Assembly: GCA_014871385.1 (NCBI GenBank)
Contig: CM026426.1
Span: 67,355,692 to 67,419,691 of the forward strand
Direction of reading: 5' to 3'
Length of the DNA: 64,000 nt
Source of the DNA: Ceratodon purpureus
Taxonomy: Eukaryota; Streptophyta; Bryopsida; Pseudoditrichales; Ditrichaceae
Shown one piece after another: positions 11,098-24,303 of this stretch. The notes under the pieces are model-generated. The model was given only the letters and a program-made list of their open reading frames with translations, did not search any database and had not been told where the DNA came from. The position numbers and the translations under genes are program-made. Numbering within the stretch: the stretch's first letter is position 1; each line of letters starts with the position of its first letter.

Positions 11098-12609
11098 ATG
11101 GCGGTCGTCGAAGAATCCTCTGTCTCGTGGTATGTTGTATTCATGCGACTACACAACCGGGGCGTGATTCCCACAGTAACTCCCACCGAATACATGCTTA
11201 GTCGTCTCGATCTGGCGGATTTCTTTGGTCCTCGATTCGGGCGCGGATATCTTTTCTCTGATCAGGGCATCCCAGCGTACGAGGTGTATGTTCGTCAGCT
11301 GTTCTCGCAAGTACAGCAACAACCTTGGCCCATGTCCGGATTGCTGCCATTCCACTTTGCCAGAGGTTTGGTGGTTGAGGCGTTGGGATGCGAGGTGAAT
11401 TGGGCGGACTTTGCTTTCCGCGTCACACACCCACACCAGTCCACTTCCCGTACAGTGAGAATCCTTCCGGAGTACAAAGCTCTCTCCGATCTGCTCCCTG
11501 CGTTGCCCATAATCATGCCCCGTGCGCACCTCTCGGTATGTTTGTCCCACACTCCATATACCTGTACATGTCGATTTTGCTAAGTGGCTATTCCATTCCG
11601 TGTTGATCTCCTGTGTTGGCCATGGCTCATTGGCTATGGCGGCCACGGCTCATGGGCTATGGGATGACGGAGTCTGGCTAATCGGTTTATGTGCTTTTTT
11701 GTGTCCTTCTCGTAATTGTTTGTTCTACAAAGCTAGTGTCAGTATCAGAGTCCGAGTTTTTCAGATTGGAATCCATAACCGGTTTTCCCTTTGAATGTGG
11801 AATTTCTTCACGCAGGTGAAATCTCCTCTGGCGACAGCCATCGCACGCCACCTGAACGCAGAGGGGGGGACGTCGACAGGGAGGGAGTTGTCACAGACGG
11901 AGGAGATGGAGATACATGACTTTGAGAACCTGAACAACGACGACGCACCCCAGGTGCAACTTGCCCCCATAGGTGCGGAAACCACAAATCCAAAAAGCAT
12001 TCCAAAGCATAAGGCATCGATAGTACCTCGCTCTGCAGGCCCGAGCATTGGCGACCACAATGTCTATCACTCAGTGACTTTGGACGGGGCTCAAATTTCC
12101 GCATTGGCACTGCTTCGTCCGAGCTTCAACAATTCTATTGAGAATGAACGGGTGCGTCTGACTATGGTCAAGTGCGATCTCGAGAAGTCTGTCGACAGAA
12201 TCCAAAAGTGTCTGACTGAACAACGACAGTGTCTCAGTATATTGGATCAAAAAGTATTGGAGAAGACGCGAAGTCACGACAGGGCCGCAACTCAATTCCG
12301 ACGTGCACGTGAAGTTATGAATGCCAACAAGATTGACGTAGTTGACCTGATCAGAAAGGGTGGTGGATCAGGGCAGAGAGGAGGTGTGAAGATGTGTGAG
12401 CAACTTGGCAACTCTATGATGGACACTGTTCGAGAGGCGTCTACAAAGCTAGAGTCTTGGGAATCGAAGTTATGCGTCAGAAGGAACGAGTGGCGAATAT
12501 AATAGGAGAACTTGCTGCAGCCGAGGAGATGATGAGGGAGAAGTTGGAAGTCGTGGACACGTCTCTAGCAGAACTTCAAGCCCTCGGTGGTTTCCTTGCG
12601 AGTCTGTAA
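11098..12609 (+). CDS. Unrecognised two-exon gene, coiled-coil C-terminus (family U, copy 1)
   Basis: Exon 1 is 11098-11535 (146 codons) and ends at a GTATGT donor. The intron ends at TTCTTCACGCAG and exon 2 starts at 11816 in the same phase. The first 146 residues form a compact domain of unknown type ending ...VNWADFAFRVTHPHQ. Exon 2 begins with an acidic linker, then a long helical, probably coiled-coil region. The frame closes at 12502, but a neighbouring frame from about 12460 to 12609 continues as a good coiled coil (EEMMREKLEVVDTSLAEL), so a one-base shift near 12455 is likely. With it the protein would be about 410 residues, close to the 412 of the gene at 17244-20716, whose N-terminal domain looks related. 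Function unknown; it may be recently inactivated. Confidence 0.55.
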
Positions 12610-14767
12610 GGATGAGTTTGGAGACATAGGAGGGAGCAAACGTTTCGTTTCAACCTTCTTCATATCCTGCAGATTCTATTTGTTTTGGCAGCTCACAGGC
12701 AGAGTGTGGGGATAACTTACGCACAAATTCGTGGTGCGAAGTCAAGAGAGGGTCCGAGTTTATGTAGAGCTGATATTTGTACAGACAGCCATTTTTTTTT
12801 TTTAAAAAACATTTACGCACAGCTCCTTAAATTTGTACACATGGACATCCAGATGTGCATCGACTGAGCTGATGGAGGACCGAAGGTGTGAATTCAGTGA
12901 ATAGAAAGAGGCATTCTGGATTGTAGAATGATCCGACATTGAATAGACATGCTAAATACTATTTTTTAAACATGTTTGGAGCCAGTACACGGCACACGGC
13001 AACCGTCAAGTTTTTTGTGTTAGTTGAATTGGTAGTGTCAGCAAAAGGTGGGTTGATATCCGAAACCAAATTGCTATAGTGATGTACGAGCCAGTGAAGT
13101 ACGAGTCAGTGAAGTACTGCAAATTCGATGTACTTTCCACTTCCCTGGACCTCTGTCATATTCCCTTTCACTCCGCTTTCTAATGCCCCTCCTTCTGAGC
13201 ATGTCCACTGTCCCTTTCACTCCGCTTACGCTTCACCTTCACGCTTCACCTTTCACGCTGCTTTCATTTAATTGTTGCCTGTTCTAAACGCACACTTCTA
13301 TACTTCACCTTGGATGTTCTTTACAGAATAAACTCGAGAGGGGCATGTTTATTGTTGTTGATGCATATTGGCTGGGCGTCTTGTGATGAGCTTAGGAATG
13401 CAAGTTCGTTGGAACTAGCTATCGCCCGGCGTATGAATTGCATTTTCTTACTACAGTACTCGACACACTGGCGTGGTGAACTCTGTCAAGAACTGCGACG
13501 TCAAAGCACTGAGTGTGGCAAACGTTTGAGTTTGTCAATTCAGGTGAGAATGATCTCAACTCATAGCCAAGTAGTTTCTCAGTAATATGTGATCTACACT
13601 TCAAACTTACAATATTCCAGCACCTCAATAAAAATTATGCAGCCACGTTACAACACAAGATAGGAAAACGGCGAAACGCACTATTGCAACTTGCAAGGGA
13701 TCAAAATTTTTGTAAAATTCTATGATGGACTAACGTACATTCAACAACATCCTTCTGGTGAAAATAGCGTGAAGGGTATTTGTAAAGAGCTGGAAGTAAA
13801 GTAGGGTCGTATAAATCTCATAGACCCTGCCGGCAGATGTAAGAAAGTAGCACTTTCTCACACCCGTCTATCGATTCAAGAGTTGACAAAGCACTCGTTA
13901 TCACAAGGAACAATAGAACATGTAGACTGCAGCGTGACCCTTGTTCTTGTGTATATAAAGAAATCAAACTTGCAGCTACCATAATACTACAAACCTTCAT
14001 AATTGCCTGAAACTTTGCTATCATCTCTCCACTTCCTGCGAAAGAACTGGAACTACCAAAATAAGCATGAGGAAATACAGCCGCTCAACCACATGTCGCA
14101 ACTCAGCGCGAGACAAACTAAGAACAAATTAAATGCCCTTGTGGGACACAATACAACACTGTGATAAAACTGAATGGGGTACCTCGCACAGAACTACTCT
14201 GCAATAGAAACCTCGCATGTGATCGTTAGGAATGCCGTCCCACTCTATGCCCAGAACACCATCAGGAATTCGGAGTTGGTCGACGGTTGTGCAGAAAAAT
14301 CCCGAACGCCAAATCATACTAAACACATTTCTCCACACTTCTGCTGTGCCCATCATCCCAAATCCTACACAGAACTTGCCAACCAGGGCTCATAACTGAC
14401 AAGCTGAATCTTCTTCTTCAAACAATCCTCAAAACAATTTACAAGGTGTTTACCACATGTGGCCTTAGGTTTTCAAACTAAGTAGTCAATTGTCTTTCTG
14501 CGCATCATGAACGTATTCATACGTACCGCAAAGAAACCAAAAGGCCCTAAATACATATGTACAGGACGGGCTTCGCCATAGACGACATAGAAGACACCCA
14601 TCGCAATTACAGAGGACAAACTCCCCTTAGAACACCCTAAATCCGAAACCACATCTTCAGGTTCGAGGTTTACATATCACATGCAACGCTCATGTTGTTG
14701 CATGGTCAAAAACCATGAAGTCAATATGCACAATTGCACTCAGACATTCGACCACGTCGCACATGTT
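12610..14767. other. Region without a supported gene
   Basis: Mixed-composition DNA. One short minus-strand frame at 14129-14356 has protein-like composition (GIEWDGIPNDHMRGFY) and could be a lone exon, but I find no convincing splice sites or relatives. Nothing else stands out. Confidence 0.5.
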
Positions 14768-15677
14768 CTACGGTACACTTCCGTCGCGCTTGCGCTTTGC
14801 TGCCTTGCTTCCCCGACCTCGTCCCTTCCCTGCATCAGTGACCACAGCTAGTATCACAAATTTCTCTTGTGCTCCGATCTGCGCCAATGGCTTCATATTG
14901 GTAACCTTCTCTGCCCTCGCCACGCCCTAACTGGTTCGCCCTCGCCCTAAAGTGACCTTCTTAGCGACTGGCACACTCCCGGCGTCACCTTCAGTCCCTG
15001 GAGTAGCACCCGGCGATGGACATAGTGTATTGCGCATTGCCGCCTGCCGTAGTCTTCTTAGAGGCCCTGTTCCTTCTGTGGAGGACTTCTTAATTGCTAA
15101 AGACTCCTCATCGCAACCTCCCGTTCCGATTGCACCCCCTCCACTTCACGTACCTTCTCCACCGCTCCTGGCATTTCAGTCTCTGGATCTCCACCGCTGG
15201 AAGGTGACGCTGCCCCCCGAGTTCCCCCGCTTATCGTCCTGTCCGTCTGCATGTGTTCTCTTGACATAGGTGGGATGTCCACATCTTCTGCCACCCCCTC
15301 TTCACTACTCGGCAATGTCTCGGGGATGACAGTGCCCCCTGCCTTACCACCTCCACCTTCAGGAGCCGCATGGAAAGGCTGTACCGACTGGCTCAAGCTT
15401 ACGTCTTCCGTCTCTGGGAAAAGAATGCTGTAGTTGAATGTCCGGGTTGATAGACACAGGGGCGTCGATGCTGCAGGTGGTTTACTCACCGTTGGAGGGT
15501 TACCAGAAGTACGTTCTTCCAGCCGTGCTACTCAGTCTTCACCTGCTATCCTTCCCACACTTGACCTTGGCGTCTTCCAACTCGTCAATGCTGGGGTTTT
15601 TACATGCTCCGACGAAGGCGTTAACGCACACTTCTGCTTCATCAAAGTTGGAGTCCCAGAAGCGGACCCCACGTGAA
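14768..15677 (-). CDS. Weak candidate for a multi-exon gene, unknown
   Basis: Three minus-strand stretches have protein-like composition with plausible splice signals. The first starts at 15677 after TGTGTGTGCAG, contains FWDSNFDEAEVCVNAFVGAC, and ends near 15545 at AGCAG|GTGAAG. The second runs from about 15489 to 15160, rich in P, S, E and G, and ends at GAGAAG|GTACGTG. The third is about 15120-14768 and ends in a basic tail, GRGRGSKAAKRKRDG, that could be a nuclear signal. One TAG-type break lies in the third stretch. I recognise no domain and the exon joins are not phase-checked. It could equally be a decayed gene. Confidence 0.25.
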
Positions 15678-15792
15678 CTGCACACACAACTTCAAGTGTC
15701 ACAAGCAATGTTTAGCACTATGTCTCTGTCGCAAATGCAAATGAAATAACATCGGCACCAAACCCAACAAAAAAACAAGGTACTATGCCTCT

Positions 15793-16203
15793 GACTTGAA
15801 AGTGAGTCAAGGAGAAGACACGGTTCCTCAAGTGGTCCACCGAAAGTTCCGGTTCAAAGTTCATTTCCAGTGCTTCCGCAGTGACATTCAATCGGAAAGT
15901 GAACCGCTACTCCACTACAGTAAACATCTCAGTACCATGAAGTTACTCCAAGTACACGTCCGCCTTGGCAACTCGTGTTTACTAGCAGTAACTGTGACTT
16001 GAAAGTGAGCTCCTCGAGAAGACATGGTTCCCCAAGTGCCATAGCTGGAAGTTTCGGATCGCCGTTCATTTCCAGTGCTTCCACAGTGACATTCACTTGG
16101 ACAGTGAACCGCAACTCCACTACAGTAACATCTTAGTAGCATGAAGCTAGTCCAAGTACACGTCAACCTTGGCCACGTACTAGTCAGTAGCAGCGACCGT
16201 GAC
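15793..16203. repeat. Diverged 203-bp tandem duplication
   Basis: A unit beginning GACTTGAAAGTGAG at 15793 recurs at 15996, 203 bp on. Both copies share ttcatttccagtgcttcc, agtgacattca, gtgaaccgc, actccactacagtaa and tccaagtacacgtc in the same order. By eye identity is roughly 80 percent. I see no clear third copy, and no reading frame persists through both. Confidence 0.75.
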
Positions 16204-17243
16204 AAGCAATACCTCAGCGTCCGCAACAATGTTGCACTAGGACCCCTCAAGTACAGCATACCGCTACCTGACCACACTCTCCTACCCCACTTAAAGGCTT
16301 AAAGAAGTACACCAAAAAACAAAGTGACCTCGCAATATCCAAGCGCGAGAACAGCTGAAGCAACTGTACACACCCATAGGGGCACTCATCAAAGCACTGC
16401 GGCTACCAGTACAGTGCCAAGGAAGGGAGGTGCCACTACAGCAGCCATCAACAATGCAAGTCCTTGCCATGGCAGTGGTCTCCATTAAGGGTCGGACCAG
16501 CGAATTACGACGCTTTGAATCGCCATGTCACTCCACGCACGGTCGCACAGAAGTACACCAAATAACCACAGTGATGCCAAGTACCCAAACTGAAAAAAGC
16601 CTTGCCGAGACATGGAACACGTTGGCACTGTCAAAGCACTGAATCCTTTGCGGAGTGAAGGCAGACAGGGTTCAGCGACAGCGCAACAAAATTAAACAGT
16701 AAGTGACGAAGATGTCTAAACGGAAATTAAAAAAGTTAAAACGAATACGGGCACATTCAATGCTCAAAACACGGTCACTGCTATGGAAGTGCCACGCATT
16801 CTTCAAATACCTCTACGCCGTCCCGTTCACTAAAACAGGGGACCTCTCAATGGCGAAGTGACGTAAACTGCAAAGTCTCCACATCAACTTTGCGTGGCTC
16901 TCTATTGTAGAGACTCGCACCGGATGATAAGCATCAGTTATCCCTCACATTACCAACGATTGAGCAATGACCGGAACAGGGTGGACCAAGACACATCTCG
17001 GAACTTACAGGTTGTAGATGCGGCATGAGACACATGCCCACCTTCATGCTTGACTCGACTTGTATGGCCTTCAATTTTAGGCGACCGAAGTTGTGGTAAC
17101 CGCACGTGATTCGCACCAAAGCTATCCAACTAGTGCGCGCAGAATTCCTCCACGCAATCTACAACACTTGCGCACCTTGTTCTCCCGTCACTCAACCATG
17201 CAGCAAGGCAAAAGTGATGATAGGTACATCCACATCCGGCAAC
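16204..17243. other. Region without a supported gene
   Basis: Non-coding by eye. Short acagtgcca/ccaagta motifs like those in the duplication to the left recur to about 16640, so the duplication may be what remains of a longer degenerate array. Nothing else is supported. Confidence 0.4.
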
Positions 17244-20200
17244 TCAGATGTTACGACACTTAAAATTCAAGCCGCAAACCGGACAGTTCGATAAGTGGAT
17301 AACGTGACTTTGCCCTTCTGCAACGACTTTTGGATTTCGAATTGGGAGGGGAGTGGTCCCCATTCCGGAGCCCACAGCCATCATCTGTACTTGCTCAGTC
17401 ATTTCGCCCCCCCAGATCTCAAGTCGTGTCGATTCTTGTCCACGATACCGGATTTCATTCTCAACCTGTCTCAACTCACTCAGGAGCCCCTCCTGCTCCA
17501 ATCTCAACTGTTCCGCACGGGCACTCTCTTTGTTGAGTATGTGAACTCCGAATTCTAAATCCTTGTCAATAATCCTGAGCTGCTCGTCTTCCTCCTCACA
17601 GGTTTCTCCAATTATGTCGTCCTCATTCTCCCCTGAATTCTCGCCCTTTCTATGGAAGTTGTAATGCGCCACAAGAGAGTCACGGCGACTCCTCATGTTG
17701 GCGCAGCTGATCTCCTCCTCTCGCAGAGACTTCAGACGCTCAGCTATCGCGCCATCAACTCCTTTGCACTGCTGTTGGAGCTCCTTCCTGCGATATTCAA
17801 GGACGGATCTGCACAAATTGCCCCGCATCACAGATAGGTACATTCCAAAGCACATAGAACCTTGCAGTAGAATTCCTGATTACGCAGCAGCCTAACTACC
17901 CCTTGCTACATGGTGTAGTCAGAGCAAATCAGGCCATGATCATAAACCCGCAGGTCAGCTTGATTACACATTCTCTTACCCTAAATTCGTGCCCGGCTGT
18001 TGCATTAACTCTTCCTTGCGACCCTATACATTGCACACAGGCCCATACATCTATGAATAACGTCAAGGCATGTAGTCATGCTTTAAATGGCCGCAGCTTT
18101 CTGTCCTCCCCAAGAAATCACGGATTCAACATCGTGTAGACCACATGTCTAGACACCAAATATATCAATACCAGACAGAATTCTCGAATCCAAATTTGCC
18201 TGGGAGATTAAACCAAGATAAAAGAGAACTCACTTCTATATTCCCCTTGAACTAGGAAATGGTACAAGCTCAACTTGTTCTTTCTAAAACCCTGAACGAC
18301 TGAGATTCCCATTGTGGTCCATTTGTTTGTGGCGTTCTAGTTGCTAACAAAATGTCAAGACTCTCCTACGGAGACAGGGTGTTGAGAATAAAAGCCTCAA
18401 CTAGACTACGTGTTAGAAACTCCGATAATCATGCAAATCCATATAAACTACAGAGACCCCTAAGGCGGAGTGACCAGAGTAGGTGCCACTCCCACTCGAA
18501 ATTGAGCCCAGACGATGTCAAGCTCATCATCACCACAAGTCTGTTAGGTATTTGAATTTCCTGATTAAGAGAGATACACATAGCAGAATACGGCAGATGA
18601 TGAAAGAACCATAAAGGACTTAAAATCCCTGCAGAGGTAACCAAGAATCTAACTGGCATCAAAAAAGCGTCTGACAGCATTGAGCTTGCACTGAATTTCT
18701 GCCCTACACAATAACTCGGTAAATTTGCGAAGATGAACCGTGCCAGAACATAGTACTTACAAATCTTTCCCTACCTAATTAGCTTCAAAGAAACTCACAT
18801 GCCTTAGTGCATTTTCTACTCGTTCATAGAAAGCGTCCCTACACTTCATATTGTACTCTCAATACTATGTTTGTTTACAATACAACATCAACAACAAACA
18901 TTCACACAAATGCCACCTAAACAGTTGAGCACCCGCCACTAAACACAAACCGCTACTAGATGGTTTTGTTCAACATTCTTCATAGGCGCTCAAGTTTCTT
19001 CAAAAATTCAGAACTTGAATTCTTGAATCAATTCCCTGTATATACAAACTCTTTATATCAGCCATAGAGAGCGGCCAAACAACTTCCAACGAAATCAAGT
19101 TAAATTCCTTAACACACATGTGCCAGGAGTAACCTCGCCATTCAGGCTCACGCAAATTAGATCCATCATGCACTAAAATACATTCATCAACAACACATAT
19201 ATAAATTCCTTCTGACACCTCATCAACGACTGCATCCTACTCCTATAACTAAGTGAAACCTAAAGTCTGCACATCCCAAACCGACACTGTTGACATTGAC
19301 CGATTGCTTCAATTGATCCAAAAACACCGTACAAGACAATCCTTCAGTACCTCAAGATACATCGCCATAAAATCAATGACATGAAACTGTTCAGGATGAC
19401 AGAACACGATCTGTAGCATAAATACAATATCCTTCAATCCGCAAGGTGGCATCAAATATTTTACAATTGAATCTGCACTCCGGAATCAATCTTTGTCCCA
19501 AGCAGCTGAGACACTTTGCCTACCTAATTTGCTTCAAAGAAAGTCACAAACCCTAGCTTACTTTCTACTCGTTCATACAAACAAGCGCCAAAGTACAAAG
19601 CAAAGCAGAGTCTGACAGCTACAGAGTTAGAAATCTCCACATCCTAAACGCATAGTAAACCTAATCACTTGCGATGCTGCAGATTCACGCACTACCATCA
19701 CTACCCCCTAAACCTAAAATGGAAGCTCTGATAAAGACTTCGAAACTTAGACATACCAGTCCACTACCGAACAGAGAGTATGTCCCGTAACTGACATTCG
19801 AAAAACAGACCTCACACCTGCGTAGGTTGGCGTTATAAGCCAGGGCCTCCTGCAAATTTAAGCCGACAACACCGGGTCATCGTAGAACCTTTCAGCCAAC
19901 TTCAACAGTGTGAAGGTCAAACTATACACTCTAACCCCACAAAACAGGGGACAAACAACCTAAACGTGCAAATTACTTGACGGTAGCATGCAGTTTTTTT
20001 TGTGAATGCTTGTTAGAGTAAGAGTCGAGGTAAGGCACTCACAGCTTCGGACCAATGGCGCCAGATTTCACCTCCGATTTCTCCAGCATCTCAATGACCG
20101 CCAAGCTCTGATCCTCCATCCATGAAGCCGGCTCACACTTCGCTCCAATGTCGCGTCGCTCTCCACCCTGACTCGGACCGTGCCCCACTAGATTTGAACA

Positions 20201-20716
20201 GGGAATTCCCTGAAGCTCATCCCACTTCGTATGCAGAGCCTCCTCCACTCTGCCATCCTTCTACCACAAAATGTACTGCTTGCGACAAATGTCGTGGGCA
20301 AATTTGGCCCAGTTGATCTTCGCCTTCCCCTCCCTCTCCGCCAGCCAACTCCTTAAAAAGTAACGCGCATATTCCTTGTTTGGTGGTGGATGGTTGTACA
20401 TGGCCATGTACTGCTGCCAGATTTCCCCGCACTCAGCCTCTGTGATGAACTCATTTGCCACCACTCGAATCCCGCTGCCTCCCTTGTTAGGAAATACACG
20501 CTTCAAATGGGCTTCGCTGACATGTGCTATCCCACATTCTGTTTTGCCGCAAATGCCGACATTCTCCACCTTCAGCTTCTCCGCAAAATCCTGCACGGTC
20601 CACCTACACCGTTGATGAAGAGCTTTTGCGAACTTGACCCTTTCCACGTTTTTCCTGCTTTGCTCAGGATCAGTTTTCGGGAGCATGCCCATCTCTCCCT
20701 TTGCAGACGCCATCAA
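17244..20716 (-). CDS. Unrecognised two-exon gene, coiled coil plus terminal cysteine motif (family U, copy 2)
   Basis: Exon 1 runs from the ATG at 20716 to 20043 and ends at a strong GTGAGT donor. A 2234-base intron ends at TTTGTGCAG, and exon 2 is 17808-17244, closing with TGA. Phases match exactly (two bases left plus one), giving 412 residues. The N-terminal part carries INWAKFAHDICRK, similar in place and pattern to VNWADFAFRVTH of the gene at 11098; both are preceded by an E-(I/V)-(W/Y)-x-Q helix and a Y/F-x-R-x-x(x) segment. Exon 2 is a long charged coiled coil ending in CPVCGLNFKC, a possible metal-binding motif. One in-frame TAG at 20261-20263 interrupts exon 1 where CAG would fit. 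Function unknown; probably a recent pseudogene or an allele with a premature stop. Confidence 0.55.
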
Positions 20717-21399
20717 AATGCAACTCTCCGATCAATTTACTCTATGACAGCAAGACCTCTTGTGCAGATTTTCAAGATAAACCCTATGGACCCTAAACGC
20801 TCCTCGAATTGCTACCAAACCCTACACCAAGGAGCTTCGAACAGGTGCGCTGCTCATTAGAATTCACACCAACAGAAACACCGGCCATGCAACCCCCGGA
20901 TTTCCAACGTTCCAAACACTAGTGAAGCTAAAATTTGCACTTTTTCCCCACCCCTCGAATGCATCCTACTCTCCCAACCCAACATTTCTGAAAAACCGCC
21001 TCACTCTTCCGGTAAGTGTCCAGATAGTGAAGTGTGCAAAAGCACTGATCGTGAACCCTCACTCCCTGCACCCTATCCAAAACCATTCAGCATAGACCCA
21101 TCTGCAACATAAATGACGCCGACTACAAACGTGCACGCATCAATTCACCTGCCTTGGAGAAAGTGCTGATCTGGTTGAAGCACAAAATTGGCTGCGAAGC
21201 ATTCCTCGCGATAGCCTCCACAATGAAGACGTTTAACTCAGCTCTTGTGTCCACCCTTAAACCCCTGCACAAGTGTCACCCTAAACCCTACTCTCGTTTC
21301 TGGGAGTTGAACAGCCCCCCCGCGTTCCCCAATCGTTCCCAAATGTTCCCAAACGTTCCCACAGTACAAAAACACGCCACTTTGAATTCACTGCAAATT
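20717..21399. other. Region without a supported gene
   Basis: Likely the 5' flank of the minus-strand gene ending at 20716, followed by DNA of unknown origin. The Cttcccaaa-type triplet at about 21325-21360 (ttcccaa, repeated) is a minor simple repeat. Nothing else is supported. Confidence 0.4.
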
Positions 21400-24303
21400 G
21401 GTCACATTTTGCACTTTGTGGTCCACTTTATTGTGCTTCCACCCTCCTTGATATCCAGGGATGCCAAAGCTTCTTAAAGAAGCTTTTCCGTTGTTGTGGT
21501 GAGTAACCTCTATTCTCCATCTATTTATCAAAAGCAAGTTGCCGATGTTGCTTTTGTATGATTACTCTGTATCCCCGTTTTGTTGAATAGTGGAAGAAGT
21601 GTCCTGCCTTGATAGCTCCTTGACGTCTCCATCTCCACTCGGCCGGGTCGAAGGGGAGTCTCGAGATGAATCCTGCATGAAAAGACCACACTGATAGAGA
21701 GGAGTCAACTGGTTCTACAGGGTCGAAGGAGTTCACTGTTCCTGCAAGTGTCATCGTGAGTACTCTGGCGTCGGCCAGCAGTGTCTTGGGGATCGGCGAG
21801 GGGGGCTGTCTTCCTTGAGAAGGAGATTAGCAATGGTCATTGATCCGTGGTAGTAATCACCGAGCCAAGTGGAGTCCTCCTACTGGCGTCTAAGATAAAA
21901 GAAGGTACCCTCAAAGAGCGGATCTTCAGATTGCAGCCACTGCCCTTTCTTGAGGGCATCTGGAAAAGAGAGGTCCCAATCCTGAGTTGCTTCACAGACT
22001 CGGTTCTTCAGGACTGCGATGTTGTGAGTTCTGGTACGGGACTTGAGAGTCAAGTCATCTAGCCAGTTTGAGTTGGCTGGCGTCCTGAGGTGTGCGATGG
22101 AGTTGATCCCCTTGGTGGACCAATTCCTGTATAGAGACCTGCACTCCACCTCCAATGGGAAGGAGTTAATAGGTGCGATCTCTGGGTTGAGAAACAAGTG
22201 TTGCCTAAGTCGTTCAGCCTGCGTCTCTGCTTTCAGCTTATAAATGCCCGGCCTTACTGCCAAATGGCATGTCAGAGGGTCGAGCCGTCAGGTTTGATCT
22301 TTGGTGCCGAGCATTACCAGGCCGCTGTGGCTCTCCAGTCTCTATCACGTCTCATGCGAAGGTTGTTGATGCGGTACCTCAGGAGGGCCTTCCAAGGCTC
22401 CGATCCAGGAATAAGGGACCTCACCAGCATCTTAGATAACAAAGCCTGTGTCTGAGCTAGAGGATCGAATAATTTCATCCTGCCCTTAATAGTTGGGATT
22501 ACCACAGTGTTCCAGGCAACTTTAGCTCTGGGTCGGCCATCGGACTTCCCGCTCCAAACAAAGTTTTTGACCAGTGTTCTTACCCTAAGGAGAACACCTT
22601 TGGAGAAATCGCAACAATTAGCCAAGTACCATATACTTGCTAGTATAACCTGGTTTGAAACTAGAACTCTCGCTGCAGAAAAGAGGGACTTCGAGGACCA
22701 GATGTTGAGCTTTGTTCTAATGTGCTGGAGAACTTTTGCGTCTTTATCGGCCTGGCTGATGTTGCTCCCGTAGGGGAAGCCCAGGTAGCGGGTAACTTGG
22801 CCGTCGGCTAACCATTGTAGCCCCTTGTCAAGGCCCCAGCTCCACGTTTTAGGTTCGTCATAAATCCAAAGGGCGTAAGACTTGTTATAATTCAATTTAG
22901 CTCCAGAAGCTGAACATAAAAGATCAATAATCTGAGAGGCTTTTTCCAATATTTGCAAGGTCTCCTCTGAGGAATAAAGCCATGTCATCTGCGAAGCAGG
23001 ATATACGGATGACTGTGCCGTCTGGGAGGGTGAGACCGTGAATCCCATATGTGGCGTGGTTGATCATATGGATCAGAACATCTGTAAAAATCAAATATAA
23101 ATACGGTGCCAGGGGGCACCCCTGGCAAACCGAGCGCTGAACATGAAACAAAGGAAGCCTTCGGCCATTGACGAGTACAAAGGACTTGGCGTTCTTGTAT
23201 AGGAACAAAGTCCATGAGATCCACTTGTCCAGAAAGCCAACTTTTCTCATTGCCGATTGAGGAAGGTCCAATTGACGCGGTCAAAGGCATTCCCGAAGTC
23301 GAGCAGGAGGATAACGGTTTTCTGCTTGATCTCACGATCGAAGGTGATGGCCTCATTCGCCAATAGCACGTTATCGAGTATGTTCCTCTCTTTAACGAAT
23401 GTAGTCTGCGAGGGCTGTATGCAAGCCGGCAGAATTGGCTGAAGGCGGTTGGCAAGTGTTTTGGCGATCAGTTTGTAGATGGAGGTGAGAAGTGATATGG
23501 GCCAAAAGTTACGAATTGATGATAGAGGCCTGTCATTTGGAATCAGAGATGTGAGGCCATATTTGACATCATCAGGTAACTTCTCGATATCCAGAGATTC
23601 CTGAATGAAGAGGAGTAGATCGTCACCTTTCTCATCCCACATCTCCTGGCTCTTTTGAGGTCTGCAGAGGTCTGCGAGTTGATACGGCAGATCTGCTCTA
23701 AAGCAACCATTACTCTTGTTCCCTTATCGTAGTCTCCTCGGTAGGACATAGCGTCCCTCCAGGCGGTCTTGAACTTGTCCATGGCAAGTTCATCACCTAT
23801 GAGGCTTTTGTTGAAATAGGCGTGCTTGGGAGTATTTCTCTTTCCTAACGGAATGGAGAGGAATATCCTAGCATGATCAGAGATGTAGTCTAAGTGAAGC
23901 CACGTTCCGTGGCGGCCACCCTTCTGTCTCAAGGCTGAGGATGAGTTAAAGCGGTCAAGACATGACCAGCAAGGTGTGGGACACTCACGCTTCCAGGTAA
24001 ATCTTTTTGTACCCATCCTTCTGTATTCCTAAGAATAGAATGTGTCTTCCACGGCTAGGGTCAGAGCGAGCCTCCTCCAGGCATTCTGCTCTCTGTTGCA
24101 CATGTTTTTCTGATTAAAACTTTGACTGCGATCATCGGCCATTTCAGTCATGTTGAAATTGCCGGAGACAATCCATTTCGCGGAGGGGAATTCATGTCCA
24201 GCCAGAAGGTTCCAGAGTCTTGTGCGGGACCCAGTGGTGTTCGAAGCATAGATATTGAGAATACCTATGCGAGTGCCCTTGATGTCGAGGATAATGTATT
24301 GCA
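21400..24303 (-). mobile_element. 5'-truncated L1-like LINE, ORF2 remnant
   Basis: Minus-strand fragments of a LINE ORF2 in order. They are the second half of the APE-type endonuclease (24304-24029, NIYASN and WIVSGNFNM); a connector (24016-23543); reverse transcriptase (23642-22314, LLDFGNAFDRVNW, QGCPLAPYLYL and the catalytic box CFADDMALF); and a diverged tail (22263-21521) with RGYRVI and, past that, KLWHPWISRRV-like sequence. The frame changes at least five times, so it is a pseudogene. The catalytic FADD is still present. It is related to the plus-strand LINE at 27366-33133. Its 5' end abuts gypsy fragment B2 directly. The 3' end is estimated. Confidence 0.85.
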
